Positions 1 to 4,984 of a stretch of DNA of 9,530 nucleotides are shown in pieces (the stretch's first letter is position 1; each line of letters opens with the position of its first letter). A program made the position numbers and the translations under genes. The DNA is from Susulua sp964536195 (GTDB lineage Bacteria; Omnitrophota; Gorgyraeia; Duberdicusellales; 4484-171). Where the stretch lies: positions 1 through 9,530 of the forward strand of contig CAZHVO010000035.1 of assembly GCA_964536195.1 (NCBI GenBank), in the 5' to 3' direction. Under the pieces are notes generated by a model. The model did not search any database. It saw nothing but the letters and a program-made list of their open reading frames with translations, and was not told the DNA's origin.

Positions 1-46
1 CCTCTACGCTGCCAGCGTAGCGTTCTCCCAGCTGAACTACGGCCCC
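1..46 (-). tRNA. tRNA-Ala(GGC), 3' part cut off by the window edge
   Basis: Read on the minus strand, the sequence starts at base 46 with acceptor GGGGCCG, then TA, a D-arm closed by GTTC/GAAC around AGCTGGGA, and an anticodon stem CTACG/CGTAG around the loop CTGGCAG. Positions 34-36 of that loop are GGC (bases 11-13 as gcc on the plus strand), which reads alanine codons GCC/GCU. The variable loop, T-arm and 3' acceptor lie beyond base 1, so encoded CCA cannot be judged. The visible half is fully regular, and a strong leftward promoter lies upstream. Confidence 0.93.
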
Positions 47-84
47 AATCCGAAGCACCTAAAGATCCTTCACTTCCTTCAGGA

Positions 85-116
85 TTACTTCTCCCGCTAT
101 TCATCGGGAGAAGTAA
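85..116. repeat. 12-bp perfect inverted repeat in the tRNA-Ala leader
   Basis: The arms are 85-96 and 105-116 (core acttctcccg/cgggagaagt) around the 8-base loop ctattcat. No run of T follows on either strand, so it does not look like an intrinsic terminator. It overlaps the predicted start of leftward transcription (about 110) and the edge of the leftward -10. It could be a hairpin at the 5' end of the tRNA-Ala precursor or a two-fold symmetric protein-binding site. The symmetry is seen; the role is inferred. Confidence 0.6.
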
Positions 117-145
117 ATATTATCATTTACCAACTAAATTGTCAA
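117..145 (-). promoter_or_regulatory. sigma70-type promoter for tRNA-Ala
   Basis: On the minus strand there is a perfect TTGACA (145 to 140), a 17-base spacer, then TAATAT (122 to 117) preceded by TG-A, an extended -10. Start of transcription is predicted near base 110, about 65 bases before the mature 5' end of tRNA-Ala. Both boxes and the spacing match the housekeeping consensus. Confidence 0.72.
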
Positions 146-200
146 TTGACACATTCGCTTCGCTCAGTGTCAACCCTGAGTGTAATCGAAGGGTTGACAA
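139..200. repeat. REP-like palindromic repeat with competing hairpins
   Basis: Several nested symmetries lie here: gtcaattgac (141-150) is a perfect palindrome; ttgacac (146-152) pairs with gtgtcaa (167-173); tgtcaaccc (168-176) pairs with gggttgaca (191-199); and ttgtcaa (139-145) pairs with ttgacaa (194-200). The core CCCTGAG-N5-TCGAAGGG at 174-193 resembles small palindromic repeats that recur in many bacterial genomes; that resemblance is from memory. The second and third stems share bases 168-173, so they exclude each other. The leftward tRNA-Ala -35 and the rightward tRNA-Leu -35 fall in its two ends. Confidence 0.6.
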
Positions 201-222
201 AGAAAATCAACAATGTTATGAT
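194..222 (+). promoter_or_regulatory. sigma70-type promoter for tRNA-Leu
   Basis: A perfect TTGACA (194-199), a 17-base spacer and TATGAT (217-222) preceded by TG-T give an extended -10 promoter. Transcription should start around 229, about 6 bases before the mature tRNA-Leu. No promoter or terminator is evident between the tRNA and the following endonuclease gene, so the transcript may continue into it. Confidence 0.78.
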
Positions 223-234
223 TTTATTGAATTC

Positions 235-318
235 GCCGGGGTGTTGGAATTGGCAGACAATCTGGATTCAAAATCCAGTCTCCGTAAGGAGGTGAGGGTT
301 CAAGTCCCTCCTCCGGCA
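235..318 (+). tRNA. tRNA-Leu(CAA), complete, no encoded CCA
   Basis: Acceptor GCCGGGG (235-241) pairs with CTCCGGC (311-317) with one G-T wobble, and A318 is the discriminator. The D-stem is TTG/CAA, and the anticodon stem CTGGA/TCCAG surrounds the loop TTCAAAA with anticodon CAA at 269-271. A long variable arm (CTCC/GGAG) marks a class II tRNA, and the T-arm is GAGGG-TTCAAGT-CCCTC. Leu(CAA) reads UUG. The base after the discriminator is T, so CCA must be added enzymatically. The tRNA is uninterrupted; no intron is present. Confidence 0.96.
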
Positions 319-330
319 TTTTGTTTTAAA

Positions 331-996
331 ATGAATAAAAACAATGGTTATAAATGGACATCCGAATTAGCCTATTCAATTGGGCTTATAGTAACCAATG
401 GCAATTTATCTCCCGACAAAAGACACATTAGCATTACTTCATCAGATAAACAACTCTTACACGCTTTTCGTAAATGTCTTAATTTAAAAAACAGAATTAC
501 AAAAAATCCTAAGGGAAGCTATACAAAGAAACAATGCTATAGAATCCAATTTGGAAATGTCTCTTTTTACAACTGGCTGGTTTCGATCGGCTTAATGCCT
601 CGAAAAACCTTTTTACTAAAAGATATTAAAATACCTAATAAGTTCTTAGGCGATTTCTTGAGAGGTCATTTAGACGGAGACGGATCGATAGTTACCTATA
701 TAGATAAATATAATACTTTTAAAAACCCTAAATATATTTATAAAAGACTTTATGTGAATTTTTTATCTGGTAGTATTCATCATGTTAGATGGGTCTCCAG
801 AAAAATAGAAGAATGTTTTAATATTAAAGGAACTATAAATACCTTGGAAGGAAAAAATTCTAAAAGTGGAAGAAAAACTATATGGAAATTAAAGTATGCG
901 AAAAAAACATCTATAAGGTTGCTCAAATTTATATATTACCAGACAAATTTACCCTGTCTTAACCGCAAAAGGAAAATTGCTGAAAATTTTATGTAG
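331..996 (+). CDS. LAGLIDADG homing endonuclease, two-motif monomer
   Basis: This 221-residue protein carries two LAGLIDADG-type motifs: residues 13-26 (LAYSIGLIVTNGNL) and 109-120 (FLRGHLDGDGSI). Two motifs in one chain are the mark of monomeric enzymes that cut long, nearly asymmetric DNA sites and spread their own gene. The final acidic residue of motif 1, usually Asp and metal-binding, is Asn23 here; motif 2 keeps Asp117. The start at 331 is chosen because the same frame runs back through tRNA-Leu to 139, and a tRNA cannot be coding; no clear ribosome-binding site precedes it. It lies 12 bases past tRNA-Leu on the same strand and 43 bases before the helicase gene. By eye it is more AT-rich than its neighbours, rich in AAA, ATA and TAT codons, fitting acquisition by transfer. 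An RNA maturase role is possible but less likely, as no intron is seen. Confidence 0.85.
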   Translation: MNKNNGYKWTSELAYSIGLIVTNGNLSPDKRHISITSSDKQLLHAFRKCLNLKNRITKNPKGSYTKKQCYRIQFGNVSFYNWLVSIGLMPRKTFLLKDIKIPNKFLGDFLRGHLDGDGSIVTYIDKYNTFKNPKYIYKRLYVNFLSGSIHHVRWVSRKIEECFNIKGTINTLEGKNSKSGRKTIWKLKYAKKTSIRLLKFIYYQTNLPCLNRKRKIAENFM

Positions 997-1039
997 GAAT
1001 TCGAAAACACTTCAAAAAGGCAAATTCAACTCTTAAATA

Positions 1040-2977
1040 ATGAATAACTTCAAGTTAGATAAATTCCAAGAAGAAGCGATTAATGCTAGCCGAAAAGACC
1101 ACTCAATAATTGTAAGTGCGCCTACCGGAGCAGGAAAAACCCTAATTGCTGAATATATAATTGAAGACTGCATAAAAAATAATAAGGGCGTAATCTATAC
1201 TGCTCCAATAAAAGCCCTGAGTAATCAGAAATTCCGAGACTTCTCTAAAAAATACCCTGAAAAAACCGGCATTCTTACCGGAGATGTAAGCATAAACAGA
1301 AATGCTCCAATCTTAATCATGACCACTGAGATCTTCCGTAATGCTATTCTAGTAAATCCTGAAGAGTTCACCCATCGAGAGTGGATAATCTTTGATGAGA
1401 TTCACTACCTCGATGACATTGAAAGAGGCACTGTCTGGGAAGAAGCAATAATACTCTTGCCTAAACAGATGAAAATATTGGCCTTAAGCGCAACTATTCC
1501 TAATATTGACCAATTTGTAGGATGGCTGCGAAAAATCCACAGTTTCCCCTTAAAATCAATAGTAGAAGGTGTGCGGCCGGTTCCTCTGCACTTCTTCTTC
1601 CAATCCAATAATGAGATATTTTATGATTTTTCAAAGTTAAAAGAATCTAACCTTCTACGTAGAACCTTAGAAAGACCAACTTATCAGGAAAAATATATAC
1701 TCTCTAAACCGAATAAGACTAAAAACCTCTTAAAAGGCATAAATAACCTTAATGGTTACCCTTGTGTATACTTTTCTTTCTCCCGGCGAAGATGCGAAGA
1801 GTTAGCCCAAGAAACCGGACAATTTGACTTTCTTAATAGTGATGAGAAAAAGAGAATAACAGAAATGTTCGACGGCTTATTAGATAAGTTTAATATCACC
1901 TCCTCGGCTCATATAAATTTTCTCGGCCCCCTTATCAAAAGGGGTATCGCTTACCACCATGCCGGGCTCCTACCTACTCTAAAAGAAATTATCGAAAGGC
2001 TCTTTACCACCGGCTTAATAAAGCTAATTTTTACTACTGAGACTTTTGCCCTAGGGATAAATATGCCTGCAAAAACAGTTATCTTTAACTCTCTCAGTAA
2101 ATTCTATGGAAGATATCACGGATTTTTAAAGACTCGGGATTTCTATCAGATGGCTGGGCGTGCCGGACGACGAGGAATTGATGAAGAAGGTTTTGTATTG
2201 TCCCGAATAAACCCTTCTCATATAGATATATCTTCTTTGGAGAAGATAATCTACGGCAGATATGAACCTATTCAGAGCCAACTTAACTCTTGTTATGCTA
2301 CTATCCTAAATCTCTACAAAATAATGGCCGATAAAATTTATGATATCTACCCCAAATCTTTTCATTGCTACCAAGACAAGGCCTGGAAGAAGAAAGAAGT
2401 CTTAAGCCTCCTGAAAAGAAAGATATCTTTACTTAAAAGCCTTGGTTATATAAAAGGAACCGAAATAACCCAAAAAGCAGAACTAGCTGCTAAAGTTTAT
2501 AGCTTTGAGCTAGCTATTGGAGAACTGTTTGAAGCTGGATTCTTAAACAGTCTTGACCAAGAAGATTTATTCGTATTCGTAACTGCCTTAGTTTATGAGC
2601 CAAGAAAAGGGGATAAAAAACCTAAGTTAACCAAAAAGACAAAAGCCCTAAGGCGCAGAATAGATAACTTTATAAGAGATATACATAAACAGGAAAGGAA
2701 GTTTCGTATTTACCCTCTAAGCAAAAAATTCTTCTTTTATCTAAGCGGATTCTGTCGGATGTGGTTTGCCGGAGCCAGTTTTTCAAAAATAAGCCAAGTC
2801 TGCACTATAGATGAGGGTGAAATCGTAAGATACTTTAGAATGGCTATCCAGGTATTGCGAGAAATAAGCACATCTAATGCTATAACCGACTCTTTAAGAG
2901 CGAGAATCTCAAATTGTTTAAAAAAAGTAAACCGTGACGTTATAGATGCCGAGAAGCAACTACGCCAGAAGATATAA
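1040..2977 (+). CDS. Ski2/Mtr4/HelY-type DExH RNA helicase with DSHCT domain
   Basis: A 645-residue superfamily 2 helicase predicted to unwind RNA with ATP in the cytoplasm. Visible motifs are a Q-like N-terminus (FQ at 9-10), Walker A APTGAGKT (27-34), motif Ia APIKALSNQK (55-64), DEIH (119-122), SAT (150-152) and motif VI QMAGRAGRRG (370-379). GRAGRRG is typical of Ski2-like enzymes. From about 485 to the end the sequence resembles a DSHCT domain, including the segment after ELAIGELFEAGFLN and the closing region with WFAGASFSKI and a basic tail. It is shorter than actinobacterial HelY (roughly 900 residues from memory), with no room for a long arch insertion. In eukaryotes relatives feed RNA to the exosome; in bacteria a part in RNA decay or rRNA processing is inferred. 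The start is placed just before the first conserved block; no good Shine-Dalgarno is seen. No separate promoter is evident, so it may be read from the tRNA-Leu promoter. Confidence 0.93.
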   Translation: MNNFKLDKFQEEAINASRKDHSIIVSAPTGAGKTLIAEYIIEDCIKNNKGVIYTAPIKALSNQKFRDFSKKYPEKTGILTGDVSINRNAPILIMTTEIFRNAILVNPEEFTHREWIIFDEIHYLDDIERGTVWEEAIILLPKQMKILALSATIPNIDQFVGWLRKIHSFPLKSIVEGVRPVPLHFFFQSNNEIFYDFSKLKESNLLRRTLERPTYQEKYILSKPNKTKNLLKGINNLNGYPCVYFSFSRRRCEELAQETGQFDFLNSDEKKRITEMFDGLLDKFNITSSAHINFLGPLIKRGIAYHHAGLLPTLKEIIERLFTTGLIKLIFTTETFALGINMPAKTVIFNSLSKFYGRYHGFLKTRDFYQMAGRAGRRGIDEEGFVLSRINPSHIDISSLEKIIYGRYEPIQSQLNSCYATILNLYKIMADKIYDIYPKSFHCYQDKAWKKKEVLSLLKRKISLLKSLGYIKGTEITQKAELAAKVYSFELAIGELFEAGFLNSLDQEDLFVFVTALVYEPRKGDKKPKLTKKTKALRRRIDNFIRDIHKQERKFRIYPLSKKFFFYLSGFCRMWFAGASFSKISQVCTIDEGEIVRYFRMAIQVLREISTSNAITDSLRARISNCLKKVNRDVIDAEKQLRQKI

Positions 2978-3007
2978 GGCCGATAAGATCCTTCGGCCTA
3001 TCGGCCT
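2977..3007 (+). terminator. Strong hairpin at the helicase stop codon
   Basis: aggccgata (2977-2985) and tatcggcct (2999-3007) form a perfect 9-bp stem around a 13-base loop, starting on the last base of the helicase stop codon. No T-run follows directly, so it is not a textbook intrinsic terminator. It may terminate weakly, protect the 3' end of the helicase mRNA, or act with the AT-rich inverted repeat just downstream. Confidence 0.5.
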
Positions 3008-3013
3008 CAGGAT

Positions 3014-3045
3014 CAAGAAAACCCTACTTTTTTAGGTTTTTCTTG
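3014..3045. repeat. AT-rich inverted repeat between helicase and rpmB
   Basis: caagaaaa (3014-3021) pairs with ttttcttg (3038-3045), and the stem extends through cc/gg with a one-base bulge; the loop is T-rich. A run of seven T begins at 3055. With the preceding hairpin it could terminate helicase transcription. Its right arm enters the rpmB -35 box (3043-3048), so it could equally be part of the rpmB control region. Confidence 0.45.
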
Positions 3046-3070
3046 ACAATATTCTTTTTTTGAGTATATT
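3043..3070 (+). promoter_or_regulatory. sigma70-type promoter for rpmB, very close to the start codon
   Basis: TTGACA (3043-3048), a 16-base spacer and TATATT (3065-3070) fit the housekeeping consensus well. The -10 ends only 9 bases before the rpmB ATG at 3080. With the usual 6-8 base distance, transcription would begin at about 3076-3078, leaving a leader of 2-4 bases. No Shine-Dalgarno sequence is present in those 9 bases. Confidence 0.72.
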
Positions 3071-3079
3071 AGATTACCT

Positions 3080-3334
3080 ATGAGCAGAAAATGTGAAATT
3101 TGTAGAAAAAAGGCAATGACTGGCAATAGTGTTACCCGAAGGGGTCTACCCAAGAAAAAAGGCGGCGTAGGCTTAAAAACTACCGGGATAACCAAGAGAA
3201 AATTCTTTCCTAATCTTCAATCGAAAAGGATTGTTGTAGACGGTAAGATAAAAAAGGTTCTTGTCTGTGCAAAGTGTATAAAAAGCGGTAAACTAGCTCT
3301 TCCCCCCAGAAAGCCTACAGTCTCTAATAATTAA
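3080..3334 (+). CDS. rpmB: 50S ribosomal protein L28
   Basis: An 84-residue basic protein starting MSRKCEICRKKAMTGNSV, the hallmark L28 N-terminus, followed by a glycine/lysine-rich stretch, KRKFFPNLQSKR and VLVCAKCIKSGKL. Cysteines 5, 8, 63 and 66 form two CxxC pairs, the zinc-ribbon version of L28. It binds 23S rRNA in the large subunit. The start is firm because the family begins at this methionine. There is no Shine-Dalgarno and the promoter almost abuts the ATG, suggesting leaderless translation. The last 14 codons or so (LPPRKPTVSNN) extend past the conserved part and overlap the end of recJ on the other strand by 42 nt. It stands alone, without rpmG beside it. Confidence 0.97.
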   Translation: MSRKCEICRKKAMTGNSVTRRGLPKKKGGVGLKTTGITKRKFFPNLQSKRIVVDGKIKKVLVCAKCIKSGKLALPPRKPTVSNN

Positions 3335-4963
3335 TTTAGGAGTATTGTGGTAGTAGTTAACCTGAAGGGAGAATACTATGTCAAAGCTATCGGCATAGTC
3401 GATAATCTCTAAAATATCCTTATCATAACAAATAGCTTCGAAAGTTCTCCCACCATCTTCAAGCCATAAGGAATAAAAGGAATTAATCTTCTTAGGGCTA
3501 CCCTTTTTAGAGATATTATAAGCAGCGAAAAGCGGCTTAGAGTTACCTTCTCCGTAAGGCTTTAACTTCTCTATGCCTTCAACAAGCCCCATATCTATAT
3601 TATTAAAATCTAGGAGAACGTCTACATCAATAGCAGGAATAAAATCCTGAGGGCATAAATCCTCTTTTATTGAAGCATTTATCTTTTCCCTGAAATTCTC
3701 TAACTCCTCTCTTTTAATCTCTACTCCGGCTGCCTTGCTATGGCCGCCATAGACAAGTAAAGAATCAGCACACTTATCTAACATCTCCATTAAGTGTACA
3801 CTGTCAATAGAACGAGCAGAGCCTTTTCCGGAATCTTCATTAAAGGAAAATACAAAAGAAGGCCGGTAATATTTATCAGCTAAGCGGGAAGCTACAATAC
3901 CTAATACTCCAGGATGCCAATCCTCTCCGGAAACAACAATTGCATGCTCATTACCACCATTATCCCTGATGCTTTGTTCAGCTTCTTTTAAAACCTGCGC
4001 TCCTATAGACTGACGTAGCTTATTATATTCACTTAGCTTAGAAGCTAGATCATAAACTTTACTCTCGTCTTCCGCTAAAAATAACTCTAAAGACTCTTGG
4101 GCATGGGCAACCCGGCCTGAAGCATTAATCCTTGGACCAAGAATATAACCAATATGAAAGGTATCTATATTCTCCTGCTTTACGCTGCCAGCCTTACAAA
4201 GAGCCTTTATGGCTGGCCGCGGGCTTTGTCTAATTGCCTTTAGGGCTCCCCTTAACAATACCCTATTCTCACCCCTTAGAGGAACAACATCGCAGACTAA
4301 AGACAAAGCAACTAAATCTAACGCCTGCTCAGATAAAGAATCTGTTAAAACCTGCAATAGCTTAAAAGATAAAGCTCCGGCACTTAGGTCTTTAAAAGGA
4401 TACTTTGAGTCTTCTCTCTTGGGATTAATAAAAGCAAATGGCTTAATTGATTCATCCCCTATTAAGTGGTGATCAACAACAATAACGTCTATCTCAAGCG
4501 ACTTTGCTAATGCTATCTCCTCTACTGCCCCAGTACCACAATCAAAGGTAATGATTAAGCTTACCTTCTTTTTCTTTGCTTTGGCAATAGCTTCTTTGTT
4601 TAAACCATAGCCCTCTTTTATCCGATGAGGAATATAAAAAGAAAATACCTTGGGAAATTCTTTTGAGAACTCATAAAAGATAGCTAAAGAAGTAATTCCG
4701 TCAACATCGTAGTCGCCAAAAACAAGCACCTTCTCTTCTTTCTCGACAGCTTGCTTAATTCTGGCTACGGCCTTTTCAATATCAGGAAGTAGATGCGGAC
4801 AATGAAGACTAGCCGATTTAGAATCAAGAACGCTCTTGAAATCTTCCTCTCCTATCCCGCGATTAAGAAAAACCTGGACCAAAAAAGTAGATATGCCATA
4901 GGCTTTAGCCAACTCCTTAGCCTTAGGGTTTAATTCTTTTACCTTCCACAAACGTCTTCTCAT
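3293..4963 (-). CDS. recJ: Single-stranded-DNA-specific exonuclease RecJ
   Basis: A 556-residue DHH-superfamily nuclease, close to the family's usual length (E. coli RecJ is about 577). DYDVDG (84-89), Asp141 in FDCG and DHH (164-166) are the metal-binding motifs of the catalytic DHH domain. GGHSKAAG (406-413) marks the DHHA1 domain, and an OB-fold-like C-terminal part follows. RecJ degrades single-stranded DNA 5' to 3' with Mg/Mn and works in recombinational repair, base-excision and mismatch repair. It is last in the leftward operon, 21 bases after argS. No Shine-Dalgarno is seen (a T-rich stretch precedes the ATG), so it may rely on coupling to argS. Its last 42 nt lie antisense to the end of rpmB, leaving no space for a terminator between the two genes. 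Confidence 0.96.
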   Translation of the reverse strand: MRRRLWKVKELNPKAKELAKAYGISTFLVQVFLNRGIGEEDFKSVLDSKSASLHCPHLLPDIEKAVARIKQAVEKEEKVLVFGDYDVDGITSLAIFYEFSKEFPKVFSFYIPHRIKEGYGLNKEAIAKAKKKKVSLIITFDCGTGAVEEIALAKSLEIDVIVVDHHLIGDESIKPFAFINPKREDSKYPFKDLSAGALSFKLLQVLTDSLSEQALDLVALSLVCDVVPLRGENRVLLRGALKAIRQSPRPAIKALCKAGSVKQENIDTFHIGYILGPRINASGRVAHAQESLELFLAEDESKVYDLASKLSEYNKLRQSIGAQVLKEAEQSIRDNGGNEHAIVVSGEDWHPGVLGIVASRLADKYYRPSFVFSFNEDSGKGSARSIDSVHLMEMLDKCADSLLVYGGHSKAAGVEIKREELENFREKINASIKEDLCPQDFIPAIDVDVLLDFNNIDMGLVEGIEKLKPYGEGNSKPLFAAYNISKKGSPKKINSFYSLWLEDGGRTFEAICYDKDILEIIDYADSFDIVFSLQVNYYHNTPKLIIRDCRLSGGKS

Positions 4964-4984
4964 TTTTAAAAAAGGGTAGGTTAA

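Noticed and set aside
139..330. In-frame upstream extension of the endonuclease gene to an ATG at 139
   Set aside because: This extension would translate the palindromic repeat and the whole tRNA-Leu. The encoded residues have no relation to the homing-endonuclease family, and the ATG at 331 starts just before the conserved part.
235..996. Group I intron or tRNA intron carrying the endonuclease
   Set aside because: The tRNA is continuous and folds fully, and no second exon or intron core is seen downstream of the endonuclease gene.
229..1003. gaattcg at 229-235 and again at 997-1003, flanking tRNA-Leu plus the endonuclease gene
   Set aside because: Only 7 bp, built around a common 6-bp palindrome, and the first copy runs into the tRNA 5' end. 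Chance is the better explanation than a target-site duplication.
1405..1608. Antisense frames inside the helicase, recJ, argS and thrC genes
   Set aside because: They lie wholly within well-identified genes and show no family resemblance or ribosome-binding site.
3013..3195. 60-codon minus-strand frame over the rpmB promoter and gene start
   Set aside because: It is antisense to a certain ribosomal protein gene, its composition is mirror-like, and it has no recognisable domain.
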